From Niebla homalea (taxonomy: Eukaryota > Ascomycota > Lecanoromycetes > Lecanorales > Ramalinaceae): a stretch of 64,000 nt of DNA. The stretch's first letter is position 1, and the number at the start of each line of letters is the position of its first letter. This document shows, in pieces, positions 1 to 12,317 of this stretch. The stretch spans positions 787,972 to 851,971 of the forward strand of contig JAHGAU010000029.1 of NCBI GenBank assembly GCA_019925105.1, in the 5' to 3' direction. The notes under the pieces are model-generated. The model saw only the letters and a program-made list of their open reading frames with translations, made no database searches and had not been told where the DNA came from. Position numbers and translations under genes: made by a program.

Positions 1-3000
1 TTTTACTTATAAAGTTTTATTTAAAGTTATTTTATACCGTTAATTTATAAATAATATTATATTTTTAAGGTAATCTTAAAAGTCCTTTAATATATATTTA
101 TCTTTATTATTTATCTATAAATATTTAATATTCCGGTTTATAATTTTATATTTAATTTAAAATTATTTAAATTTACGGATTACGTCCGACTTATAAATTA
201 TTAAATAAACTTTTAATATATAAGTAAAATCGTCCCGGAAAATAATAAAATATTTAATTATATTAAAGTTTATTAACTTAATAAGCCCCGTAACGTTTGA
301 ATAAATAAGCTTTAATGGAATAATTTTTAATTTAAAATATTTTTATAAAATTAAAAGGTTATTTTATTAAAAACGTAATATATATGTATTATTTCCTTTA
401 AAAGCTCTTTTTATTCCTTTTATTTATATCTAAGGGATATTCTTATTAGTATTTTAATTAACTTAACGATAAATTAAAGGTTCAAATATTTTATCCTTAT
501 ATATTAAGTTAATATATTATTAAATATATTAAATATTATTATTATTAATTAAGGTAATACTTAAAGATTTAATATAAAAAGCTATTTTTATTAGGAGTAT
601 ATATATTTACCGGGTCTTTTAATTATTATTTATTTAACCCGGGAAATTATTATTTTAACTTTATTATTTAAAAGCTAAGTTTCTAAAAGGAAATTTGCTT
701 TATTATTAAACGAATAAATAAAGTTTAAAAACTTAATTATTACATTTTTTTATCGATATTATAAATTATTTAAGTAATATTAATGCCGTCCGTATAATTA
801 ATTTATATTAAAGTTAACCTTAAGGATACCATTTAATAAAGTTAAAAGTTATTATTAAAGAATTCTTTTTAATAAAAAAGGTATTTATTATAACCGTTAT
901 TTAAGATTATTAACTTTTATAAATTAATTAAATTAATAAATATTATTATATATTTAAGTTTAATATATATATTTATTATATTATAAACCTCCCTTAAAAT
1001 TAATAAATTTACCGGTATAATAATAATAAAAAATATTTTAGTTTTCGGCTTTTTTAATTTCTAGTATAACGTCTTAATCCTTTTCTTAAAGTAAAAGACT
1101 TAATAGTTATTCTCCGGGTATTTATTATTATAGTTTTTTACGGTATAATAATTAAACTTTTAATTATTATATTTAATAAAGGATTATTTATTATTAATCT
1201 TTAAAGGTATTAAATAAAACCATAAAATAATATTAACGTAGATTATATTAACCTATAATTCTTTATTAATAACTTTTAATATAACCTTGTTAAAATTAAG
1301 AGAATTTAACTTAAAATAATTTAATTTTAAATTAAGTTAATATAAAAATATTATTAATTATTACCGAAATTAAGGAAGAAAAATTAAATAATTATTAAGT
1401 TAAAGACCTTATATAACTTATTAATAACTAATATTTTAACAAAATAATTATAGAACTTATAAGTAAATTAATTAACCGTTTTATTTAAACTTTTTATTAT
1501 TATTTTAAACTCCCGGGTTAATTTAATATATAAACTTAAACTTTAAGGTTCAAAATAAATAATAAAAGTAATTTAGATTTTTTTAATCGTATTTAATTTA
1601 TTTATAAAGTAACGTATATTATCCTTATAATAAGTTTTAATAATTAAAATAACTTTAAATTTATCTTTAATAATTATAGTTTTATAAAGATTATTAAGGA
1701 TTAATTAATCCTTAACTTATTAACTTTATAATATTTATTAACGTTATGTAATTAATAAAGGAATTATATTAAGAAAGAAACTCTCAAAAATAAAGTCTTT
1801 AATTTTAAAAATTATTTTTAATAAAAAAATTAAAACTTAATGTCATGAAATTAATACTTATATTTAAAGAAATATTAATTATTTAATTAAATTTAAACTT
1901 AAAATTAAAATTAAATAAATTTTTTTAAATTTTTTAACTCTAAAGATTTTAATTTTAATTAATACTTAATTAACGAATTATTTAAAAATAAAGGATATTC
2001 CGTATTAAATAACGGGATTCAATTTTTTACCCTTAAACGGAGCTTAAAGATTAACTTATTAAATAATAATATTGAAAATTCTTTAAATATCTTTAAGCCG
2101 AAACTATCGTAAAACTTTAACGTAAATAAGAGTAAATATTTTTTATTTACGTTTTTAATTATTTCTTAAATAGTTCTTTAGTTTTTTTTCTAAAGGGTTT
2201 TTAAAGAAAAACGGAAGAATTTATTCTTAATTTAATAATAGAAAACAATAAGAAAATTTCCGTATTAATAAAGTAAAATAATAATATATTTAAGGGTTTT
2301 AATAATAAAGCTTAAATTTTAAATAAAGTTTAATTTATTTCAATTAATAATAAATTAAAACTTTATGGATATTTAAGTTATTTTTATACCCCTTTAAAAT
2401 TACTTGTTTTTTTTATTTTTAATATAATACGGAGAGTTAATTTTTATATTTAATTATTGCTCCTTACTTTAAAGGTTATAATCTTTATTTAAGATTATTT
2501 TATCTTTAGTTTTCCGGACGTTCATTAAATTAAATAACCTTCCGGGTTAATTAAGATATAAAGGATTTAATGGTTAAATTTTAATTTCCTTTTTTTGAAA
2601 CGTAGAATTTCAATTTAAATAAATAAACTTCCTTTTCCTTAGATTTAATCCTTAAGAATAATTCCAATTACATAATTCTAGGGGTAAAATTAAATTATAT
2701 CCTTACTATATAATTCAAGTTGCCGTCTTAGAAATAAGAATTTATTTTAAAAATAAGATTTTTTTTATTATAAAAAATAAAAGTTTAAAGTTTTCCAACT
2801 TCATAGCGTTCTATAATCCTTATAAAAGGTCCCACTGGGTAATCCTAGCGGCGGAATAGGGTTAAAAATCCTTTAAATTATAAAAAGAGTTTGGATCGGG
2901 TAGAGATTTCTTATTATAATTATAAAATTTTTAAGGATTTAAATTTTAAAAAGTTCAGTTCAGGTTAAAATTTCTTAATTAAAACTTTTAGTAAGGCTCC

Positions 3001-3342
3001 GTTTAACGCTTTATATTATAAAGCTAAAACCTTTATATATAGTCGGTTTCCGGCGTATGAATGTTAGTATATAATTAACTTATAAGGTTAAGAAATAAGT
3101 ATTTATACTTTTTAATTAATAAATACGTATACCCCGGTAATAATGATATTAAGGTATTTTATCCTTGTAGAATTTTAGATTATTAAGTTATTAATTAACT
3201 TTATAGTTTAAAGATCGTAATTTAATAATATTCTTAAATAAAATACTTTTATCTTTTAAGTATATTTTATATAATAAAATCTTTATATTATAGTTATAAA
3301 ATTAAATAAGGAGAAGGTATCCTTATAGGGTATTGTTATTGC

Positions 3343-3360
3343 GAGGCCGGGCTTATAACC
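3343..3360 (-). other. Copia-A primer binding site (initiator tRNA-Met half-tRNA type)
   Basis: On the minus strand it reads GGTTATAAGCCCGGCCTC, directly after the LTR. Undoing one RIP-type change (A to G) gives GGTTATGAGCCC, the complement of the conserved anticodon stem-loop of initiator tRNA-Met (GGGCTCATAACC). Drosophila copia primes from this region using a cleaved half tRNA. The assignment to tRNA-iMet is inferred from family knowledge. Confidence 0.65.
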
Positions 3361-3512
3361 TTTTAAAATATAAGGTATAAATTATTTAATTATTCTTTAT
3401 ATATAGAAGTATAATTAAGTATTCTTAAATCCCAGCTACCCCAATTGGGTCTAGCTTCGGATCATATTTAATCTACCCGAGTGCCGGGTAACTAATGTGA
3501 GTACTTTTAACA
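3361..3512 (-). repeat. Copia-A copy 1, 5' LTR (152 bp)
   Basis: The length is identical to the LTRs at 18276-18427, 37808-37959 and 41728-41879. In element orientation it starts TGTTAAAAGTACTCACATT and holds a palindrome-like core around ACCCGG...CCGGGT. It ends just before the primer binding site. Confidence 0.85.
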
Positions 3513-3880
3513 AGGGGGTCTAACGGAATATAAGGAAATTAAATTATAATAAACTTACCGGATGAATAACGGAAAATATTAAAGAATATTTAAAGTTAAT
3601 TAATGAACGGAAGGTTTATAAGATAAGCGTTAAAGCCGAATAAGATATTAATAAAGTAAGAATACGTTATACGGGCGACCCGTTAACGTCCATAGCGGAT
3701 AAGTTATATTTAAAGAAAGGATTATCGCGTATTAATTACTTAAACTCGATATTAAGGTTAAAAGGTTAAAGTAAATTAAGCTTAAGTTATAACGTAATTG
3801 ATAACGTATAAACCGTAATAAAAGTACGTTTACGATAAAGTAACCCAAATTAATTAATTACTTAAGTATAAAAGTTATAT
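3513..3880 (+). pseudogene. Decayed reading frame of unknown function
   Basis: One plus-strand frame stays readable for about 110 codons with only a few stops, nearly all TAA. It includes the open stretch DINKVRIRYTGDPLTSIADK at roughly 3640-3710. I do not recognise the family. It abuts the Copia-A LTR at 3512, so it is probably the remnant of the sequence into which that element inserted. It may be the front of the transposase relic that follows, or a separate gene. Confidence 0.35.
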
Positions 3881-4379
3881 AATAATATTATTAATTATAT
3901 TACGCTTATATTTAATTAATATTAATACTTTAATAATATTTTATTAAGAAAGCTTTAATTTTATAATAATTAAAAAACGTAAGAATTTCATATAATATTT
4001 AATAAAGTTTACTTATATATTCTTATATTATTTTTCGTTTTCCTTAAGTATTAAAGTAAATTAATAATAATATAGAAATATATAAATTATTTAAACGTTT
4101 AACTTAAGTAAAATTTAAATATATATTTAATATACGTAACGATTACCTTACATAAAAATAATAAGGTTAAAAACATATAATTTCATATAACGTTTTTTTT
4201 TAATTAAATAATAGGAATGCTTTATTAATTTTAGCTTTTTTTTATTAACCTTAATATTATATAACTTATATAAAGGCTCGTAAAAGTAATAAGTATATCG
4301 GAAATAATACTTTTTATTAAGCGTTACTTATATAATATAAATAAACTTCATAAATAATTTATTTAATAAACGTAAACGA

Positions 4380-6040
4380 AACTTAATTAAAAGTTAAACG
4401 GGTTAAAGGAAATTATTAATAATTGAACAATTCCTTTTCGCTGTCATACATTTAAATGATTTTATTCTTTGATATGTGGGAACTTAAAATACAAGTTATT
4501 TATAGGAATAAACGACGTATAATTTAAGTTAACGGAATAACGGTAACCGACCTTATTAAAGATTATAATTAATCTTAAGTTAAATAATATTATTTTCATA
4601 ATTCGTTAAAAACGCTTGAATAAAAAATAATAAAAACGATATATTAAATAATTCAGATATTAAATCCTTTAGATCCGGAATTAACTCCGATAATAAAATT
4701 AATGATATTATATTTCCGTTACCGCTTATTAAAGATTTTAATAATACCTTTAATAAACTATAACTTAAGGATTTAATACCGATATCTACGACTTTAAGTA
4801 TTAAATGAAATATACCCTCCTTAATACGGCGATCTTCTATTATTAATATTCTTACTGAAGTTACTTAACTTTAAATACGTACTATAGAATCTCCTTTTTA
4901 TATGGTATTTATACTTTAATATTAAGTACTAATCTTAACAGAAATTATTATTAAAGTCTATTAGAAGTTTTTAAGTTAATTATAGATTTAAACGAATTAA
5001 AGAATTTACCAAGGACAATAAGGACGGTTAAGAAATATGTAAAAGAATAATTACCGAAGACTAAACTTAAGGAGGTAAATTTTTAACTGGATATTAAAAA
5101 ATTACTTAAGAAAGGAAAAATTAATAACTCTTTAAAAGAAATAATAATATTTTTTGATCCCGTTAATCTATTTAAAATAACCTTTTTATCCGAAAATTTT
5201 ATAGTAAAAACATATATAAGTATAATATATTAAATTGATTAATTAAACGAGCTTTATTATTCTTTAGTTTAAACGTTTATTAATTAAAGTATACTTAGGA
5301 TAATTTATATATATATTAAATGGTAAGGCTTTATTATTATTAATTACGATTACTTATACCTGCCGTTAATTTTATTATAATTATAATAGAATTAAAGATT
5401 ATTATTAAGGTTATATATTTATAATTAAGTTAAATTAAATATCCGAATTAATTAAACTTAATATATTAAAAATTCTTATATATCCGTTATATAAGTTTAA
5501 AGACTTATCCGATTTTACGCCTGTAATATTCTAAATTTAAATAAGATTAATAGAATTCTTTTTTTTTATTTAAAGAAGATTATATATCTTTCAAAAAAAC
5601 GTATAAAGTATTATTATAAATATATATTATAATTCACGTTTTAAAGGAATAAGAAAGCCTTAACTTTTATTTATTTTATATAACGTAAAATTTATAATAC
5701 GGTAAATATATATTAGTCAAATTAAACTTTACGACCCTTTATCGTTTATATTATTAATCCGCGGTAAATTAAAATTAGCTTAATATATATAATTTAAGTT
5801 ATTAAATTTTAATAAACGTTTTTCCTTATATAATCCGGTTTTAATATTCATTAATAACTTTAATTTATACCGGAATATACATAAAGTATTATTAAGTATT
5901 TATATAACGATTTTTAATTTATTTTAACGTAAAAAAAAGCGAAAAATAAATATATTACCTTTAACCTTAAGGCCTTATAACGGCGACTTTAACGATATTA
6001 TTAAAATCTTAATATTTAACTTTATTATATTAAATAAAAG
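4380..6040 (+). pseudogene. Plavaka-type (KDZ/CACTA-like) transposase relic, interrupted by a LINE
   Basis: Three plus-strand fragments recall large fungal proteins annotated as Plavaka transposases. The first is FDPVNLFK at about 5153-5176, followed by a stretch that fits the family's 'ELYHS..W.SSIR' segment with His-to-Tyr and Gln/Trp-to-stop changes. The second is FNLYRNIHK near 5860. The third is NILPLTLRPYNGDFNDI at 5950-6000, matching the family's 'LTLGPHG..F.D' signature. A less AT-skewed segment at 4420-4490 may be a remnant zinc-finger start. The frame is cut at about 6040 by a LINE, and its continuation was not found. The family match is from memory of conserved blocks. Confidence 0.5.
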
Positions 6041-6895
6041 AAAGAAGAATGGCGACGAACAAAGGGACCCCAGAGGTCCAAAACGATACGTATATATATA
6101 GCTTTAATGATAATAAGGGAAATATATTAAGTATAATAAGTAGAAATAACGTAATGGTTAAGAATAAAGTGGTAAACGGGTAAGTAACTTATATTAATAG
6201 AAACGGCAATTACGTATACGGATAATATAATAATAATAAGCCGGATAACGCTTAAAATAAATAAGGAAATTAAGGTTAATAAAATACGCGTATTAAAACG
6301 TATAAAACGCGTAATAATAATACGGAGGTAATAGGTAAATAAAGGGGTAAAAAGGCCAGTACGGTATTAATAATAAAGGGTATAAATAGGGGGGAAAGGC
6401 GGGAAGACCGCGGTAAAAGTACTATTAAGGATATATAAAAGGGAAATAAAGTTAATAAGAAGGATAGAACCTTAAAAGATTAAAAGTAAAAGACGGAAAT
6501 AATACGTTGCTTAATAAATAAGGGTAAAAGGGCGGTAAAAGAAATAATAAAAACTTTAAAAGGATTCTTTATAATAAAGTAAAAGGATATTACGTTAAAG
6601 ACTTAACCGATATTATAGATTAGATTAAAAAACGTAAAGGACTTCTATATAAAGGTAAAGGTAAAGTTAAGGGAAACGGAGCGCTTATAGGGCTTTTAAG
6701 GGGCGGGAATAAGGACGTTAATAAGGGATAAAGATAACGGCTTAAGGTTAAGGGTATAAAATAAGGGTATAAAAGTAATAATCCTTTAAGCGAGAAAGAG
6801 TTTAATAATAAAAATAATAAAAAGGGTACTTACTGTAAAGAATAAAAGGATAACGGAAGAAAAAATAAATATATTAAAGAAAACGAGGATAATAA
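6041..6895 (+). mobile_element. LINE (Tad1-like), copy a: 5' end with ORF1 start, truncated
   Basis: ATG at 6049 opens MATNKGTPEVQNDTYI and runs 46 codons to a TAA. The same start occurs on the minus strand at 12267, 36170 and 52257, so it marks the ORF1 start of this LINE family. The first 850 bases match the 5' part of the complete copy (46464-52281) up to the segment around 6880, after which similarity to it stops. LINEs are usually truncated at the 5' end, so losing the 3' part suggests a later insertion or rearrangement at about 6895. Confidence 0.72.
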
Positions 6896-9800
6896 TAATT
6901 TACACGTAAAATTACGTTGTAATAATAATTTACTTTAATCCTTTGTTATTTTACTTACGTATAAAGTTAATACGTTTTTAAGATTTATTAAATAAAAAAA
7001 ATATAAAATTTAATTTTAAAAAGTTTTTTAAAGGAATAATATAAAAATTAAATATTTTTATAATAATTAAATATATTTTTATCGATTATTATTATTTTTA
7101 ATATATAAGTATTATTAAACGTTTTTTTAATAAAAAAATTAATTTGAATTTTCAAAATAATTATTTATTTATTTCTTACTTAAGCTTTATAAAATATTTA
7201 TCATGTTTTTTAAATGTATTTAATCATATTATTTTAATATTTATAGATTTTTTTATAATTAATAGATAAGAACCGGTATTAAAGTAAATAAATTAATTCT
7301 ATATTTATAAAAAAGCGACCCAAAAAGATTTCTTTATATAATAATAAACTATTCTTTGAATTACTCAATATTTTAATAAATAAATTTCTTAAAAAGTAAA
7401 AAAAAATTATAAACTTAATAAACCTTTAAATAAAATATATTACGTTAAGGAGTTTTAAAAGGTTAATTACACGTAATTTAGAAAAGATATAATAAAGGGC
7501 TATAATATTTTAAAAAGGATAAAACGTTAACATTAAATATTATATAAGAAGTAAAACTTATAAGAAAATAAATATAATAAAAAGTTTAAAATAATTTTTA
7601 ATATAAATTAATATAATTAAGTAAATATTATTCTTTTTCTTTTTAATTCCGATAAATATAAAGATAACTATAAATATACAATTAATATATATTATAGTAT
7701 TTAATTAATTAATAAGTTAAGCTTCCACTTAATAATAAAGTTTTAATACGGAGTAATTTTCTAAAGTAATTATAATAATAAGTAATTAAAATAGACTTTT
7801 TTTTTATTATTATAAATAACAATAAGATTTATCGTTTATTCTATTATTTTAACTTTAATATATTAATATTATCCGTAATAATTATAAAGAAATATTATAA
7901 AATGCTTAAAAAAAATTAAACTTAATTTACTTAAAGATCTCCCGGACGATAAAATTAAAGTCTCATTAATAATAAATTATTAACTTATTAATAATAAATA
8001 ATTATAAACTATAGCTTAAAGGATCGTATTATAGCCGTTACGATTAATAATATAAATAATAATAATATTATAATAGTTATATTACGTTAAAAGGTTAACT
8101 TATAATAAAAAACTTTTATAAATATTATTAAAAAAGAAATATTAATATTAAGGTAAGCTTTAAAATGGAGTAGGATAAAATATTTATTATATTTAATATG
8201 TAATATTTAGTTTTTACTTAAAGTTTTTTTAAATTTATTTTAAGGTTAATCCTTAAAATAAAAATATTAAATATTAATAAGGTTATCAATTTAAAGCTAA
8301 AAAGATAATAAATAAAGGCATAATTATTCTTAAAATACTTATAAAAAAAGATTAATTTATAATAATTATTATATTAATTTAACTTGTTTTAGATTAAAAA
8401 ACGGCAATATATATAAATATAAATAATAAACGTAAAAAAGCTTTTATTTAAATCCAATAAAGAAAATTAAATACTTAAACATCTATAATATCCTTAATAA
8501 TAACTATAAATAAAAAGCGTAGAAAAATATTATTAAATTTTTTTTAAAATATAAATACTTATTAAACCTTATTTTTCTATATAATAACTTACGTATTATT
8601 ATTCCGTAAAGATATCGATTAATTCTTTAGAGAAAATAAAGGGATTAATTAAATTTTAAAACTTATTAAGTTAAAACAAAGTTATATAAGCTATTTAATA
8701 GAGCTTATTTCATTATTCTATTAAGTTATTAAATTAATAAGTATTATTAAAATATTAACGATTTATTTAATTTTTAAATTTTACGCTAAGCTTTTTAATT
8801 ATATTAAAAGATAAAAAAATTATTTATATTATAAATTAATTTACTAAAAAAATGAGCTTATATAAAATTTGAAAAAATATAAATTAAATTATTTAAATAT
8901 TATAATAAAACGTAAAGCTTTATTAATAATTTATATAAATAAATAATATTCTTATATTTTTTAAATATTAATAAGATCTTTAGGATTAACGATTAATGTG
9001 TTAAGTAAGATAAAACCTTTCAATTTAATATTTATTAAAATACGCTTTAGGAAATTTTTAGTACGTATTAAGTAACCTTTAATTTTAACTTATTAATTAA
9101 TTGAAATTTAAATAAACAGCCTTACGTAATAAAGAATTTAAACTTATTCTTAAATAAAAATGATACTTTAAACGACCTTATTAATAATAAATAAACATAA
9201 TATATAACGTACGGTAAATTTATATTAATCTTTATATTTATTTAAGTTATTAATATATAATAACGTTACTTTAAGATTATAAAAAAAATAATTTTAACTT
9301 AATAAAAGTAATTATTTTATAAGTTATTAATCCTACTATAAATAACCCGGGATATTCTTTATAATGCCTTTACCGGAGTTAATTATAAATATTACTTTTT
9401 TATTATTAAACGATATTATAATTATTAAAAACATTTTCATTTTATAACTTTTTAAATAAAGATATTAATTTATTATTATAAATAAAAAGAAAATTAATTA
9501 AGTTAAATATATAAGGATTTAAAAGTCAATAATAAGGACTTTAAGGATTAAAAGGATAAGGATTAAAAGAGAAAAAAGAAATAAAAATATAATATTAATA
9601 AAATAATAACGTATATTAATAATAAAAACAATAATAATAATATTAACGATAATAATAGTAATTTAAAAGACTTAAAAGGTCTTTTACAAATATATAAAGA
9701 GAATTTTTAACATAAGTTTAAATCAATTAATAATTAAATTAATTTATAACCTTACGGATTAATAAACGGATAATTATTTAAATAAATTTTAAGAATTTAA

Positions 9801-10123
9801 TTCCTTTTTAACGGTTAAAGTATTATGTACCTTTAAACTTAAAGATAAAATAAAGGAGATTGTTATTATTATTATTATTAAGCCTCTTTAATTATAATTG
9901 AAATTAATAAAGGTAAATAAAATATTTTAAATAATTTAAAGTTTAATAATAATAATTATAATAAAATAGGTAAATATTATTTAAATATAAAAAGGTAAAT
10001 TAATTACAATTTTAATAATATAAGTACACCTTTTTAAAGCCTTTATAATTATCTTTATATTAATTATTATAATTATATCCCTTAATAAGAAGAATATTTC
10101 TCTTATCCGTTATTAGTATCCTA
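6896..10123. other. RIP-degraded AT-rich stretch with one decayed plus-strand frame (about 7880-8650)
   Basis: I recognise no domain. In the plus frame in register with 8281, stops are all TAA while the sense codons stay protein-like, for example YINININNKRKKAFI near 8410-8450. The pattern suggests a former coding region in which Gln codons became stops. A second lysine-rich frame follows at about 9340-9700. A 14-base direct repeat (TAATAATAATTTAC and near-match) lies at 6890-6930, next to the LINE break. The stretch could be another transposon body; no terminal repeats were seen. Confidence 0.4.
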
Positions 10124-10260
10124 GTATTTCCTGGTACCGTACCGTTTTATACCGTTTACCACCGGTACAGGATAAGGATACCCTTTCCCTATCCCGTACC
10201 GGTCCCGTACCTATACCGTACCTTTCCCGCGGTATCAATCCCGTACCGGTTTGGGGAGTA
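10124..10260. mobile_element. Half copy of the foldback MITE (right arm), little RIP
   Basis: This segment matches 15723-15862, the right arm of the complete MITE, including the GTACCGGT-rich subterminal repeats and the terminal GGTTTGGGGAGTA (GGTTGGGGGAGTA in the full copy). The left arm is missing. It retains many CA/TG dinucleotides, unlike its surroundings. Confidence 0.7.
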
Positions 10261-10438
10261 AAAGGGTATATTGCGTATAACTAAAGACACTAAAGTATAG
10301 AGGTGTAGGAGTCAAGGGGCCGAAGGCCCTAATATACCCAGTCGGTGACACTCCTGGGTACCGGACTAACCCCGGGCTTGGCCCGGGGTAGGCCCGGTAG
10401 GGCCTATGCCTGAGCTACTAATAACCCTGAACCCTGAC
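10261..10438. repeat. GC-rich island escaping RIP; possible solo LTR related to the 34.8-36.0 kb element
   Basis: The segment holds palindromes such as CCCCGGGCTTGGCCCGGGG and GGGGCCGAAGGCCC, and ends in CCCTGACA. The young LTR at 35853-36030 also ends CCCTGACA and has similar GC-rich hairpins, but the sequences are otherwise different. ATATT occurs at 10268-10272 and again right after 10438, which could be a 5-bp TSD. In such AT-rich DNA that may be chance. The element start is uncertain. Confidence 0.35.
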
Positions 10439-10439
10439 A

Positions 10440-12268
10440 ATATTATTAATCTTTTATGAAAATTAAGTATTATTTATCTTAGCTTTTTTATAATTACCGT
10501 TATTACTTTAAGGCGGCCGGACTTAAGGATTAACGTTACAATAAGCTTTTTTTTCTTCATACCGTTTATTATAGTTTTTTATCCGTTTTTTTTTAATTAA
10601 CTTTATTTCTATTTTAAGACCGTCCTTAATTAATTTATTGGTTTAACTTTATATAATATATACCGTTAAACCCTAACGGTTATTCTGGTCTCTTTATGCT
10701 TAATTGTTTTAATCTTTACCGGGTATTTTAAATTTTATATTAAATACCTTTCCTTTCCGTACGTTATATACTTATATACGTCCTTAATAAGGCCTTTATT
10801 CATTAAGCCCGTATACTTATACGTATTATACCCCTTAGTATATATTATATATTTTATATTATTAAGGTATTTTATAATAATATACCCGTAACCTTAATAC
10901 TTAAAATATTAATAAATATCCGCCGCTTTATTTTACGGCTAGGTCAATTTAAAAAACCCTCCTTTAATAATCCTTTTATTTAGGATATTGTTATATATTT
11001 TTATTAACGTTACATTTAATATAACTATAAAGTATCTTTTTACCCGTTTTAAGGCATTTGACTTCTTTATTATTAGAAAAAATTATAATTAACGATTTTT
11101 AATTTGATATAAAAAAAATTCTTCTTTTCTATATACATTAAAATAAACTCTTTTTTTACTTTTATAAAATACGTTAAATATATCCTATTAATTATAACAA
11201 TAAATAATTACCTTAATATTTTCGTTATTTTAATTTTATTTTTACGTTTTTTACCTTTTTAGGTTTACTTTTACCTTTACAGAAACCATATAAAGGAGGA
11301 TATCTCCGCTTTATAATTTATATATAATAATCATCTGCTCCGTTCATAGCTTTTTTATCACTTTAAACGTTTTTATAAGCTATAAAGGCTTTATTTTTAT
11401 AATAATATTCCTTTCTTCTTTTGTTAATAAACGGATTATTACCTTTTTCGCTTTTTTTAATGCCGCCGTTTTCTTTTTAACTTATACCGTTCCCTTTCCG
11501 GTTATTATATACCTTTTTTTTACGGTTTGTATCGTTTAAGTTTCTTTTATTTAATAAGCTCCCATTATTACCTTTTTATTTTATATATTTGCTTTTTAAT
11601 ATTTATCTTTACCTTTTACCGGTATTTTTATCATTCTTTAAGCTTCTTTTAAATTTTTTTATTTTAATTTTACTTTTATTTTTATAAAAAAGTCCTTTAT
11701 TTTTTATAATTTTATTTATAACATTAATTAAATCTTTAACGTAGCAACCATTTATTCCGCTATAAGTAACCCGTTTAAGGCCTTTATTACCTCTTTTCCT
11801 ATCTTAATTTTTCCGCGCATTTAACCTATTATTTCTTTTACTCCTTATCCTTAATTATTTATAAACTTATCGCCCTTATTATCTTTATCTTTATTTTATA
11901 TATTTTTAACGTTATTAACCTTAAATATATATTTATCGCCTTTTCCCCTTACCGCTATTACCGTTGTAATGTTTTTAACGCTTTTTTTATTTATTATCTT
12001 TTTACGCGTTTTATATATCCCTTTACGTATATCTTATTAACCATAATTCCATTATTTAGTTTAACGGTTATTCATCGCATTATTATTACGTCATTTATAC
12101 AATTTCTTATTACTTTTATTAATATAGGTTATTTACCCGTATACTCTTTTATTCTTGATTATTATATTACTTACATTTATCACAATTAAAGCATTAGCCT
12201 CACTATCGCTTAAGCTATATGTATACGTATCGTTTTGGACCTCTAAGGTCCCTTTGTTCGTCGCCATT
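10440..12268 (-). mobile_element. LINE (Tad1-like), copy b: 5' part with ORF1 relic
   Basis: Minus-strand ORF1 starts at the ATG at 12265-12267 (MATNKGTLEVQND). The sequence aligns through to about 10440 with 50480-52257 of the complete copy and with 33327-36170 of the copy in Copia-A copy 2. ORF1 is broken by RIP-type stops. The 3' part is missing: the GC-rich island at 10124-10438 interrupts the element and I could not find its continuation. Immediately upstream (12268-12320) lies the 3' end of another LINE copy in the same orientation, a head-to-tail arrangement. Confidence 0.72.
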
Positions 12269-12317
12269 CCACCACTTCTATATTTTAAATATCATTAATT
12301 TATATATACTTTTAAAG

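Larger units (their letters stand above)
1..3512 (-). mobile_element. Copia-A retrotransposon, copy 1 (5' part, RIP-degraded; continues left of window)
   Basis: This is the 5' half of an LTR retrotransposon read on the minus strand: 5' LTR at 3361-3512, primer binding site just inside it, then body to the left window edge. The body aligns by eye, without interruption, to 36209-37807 plus 21400-23127 of copy 2 and to 52296-53900 plus 44800-46463 of copy 3. It therefore serves as the 'empty site' for the LINE insertions in those copies. No reading frame survives; stops are nearly all TAA/TAG. The reverse transcriptase region lies outside the window. Copia assignment is taken from copy 2. The flank after 3512 starts AGGGG, so a TSD cannot be tested here. 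Confidence 0.82.
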
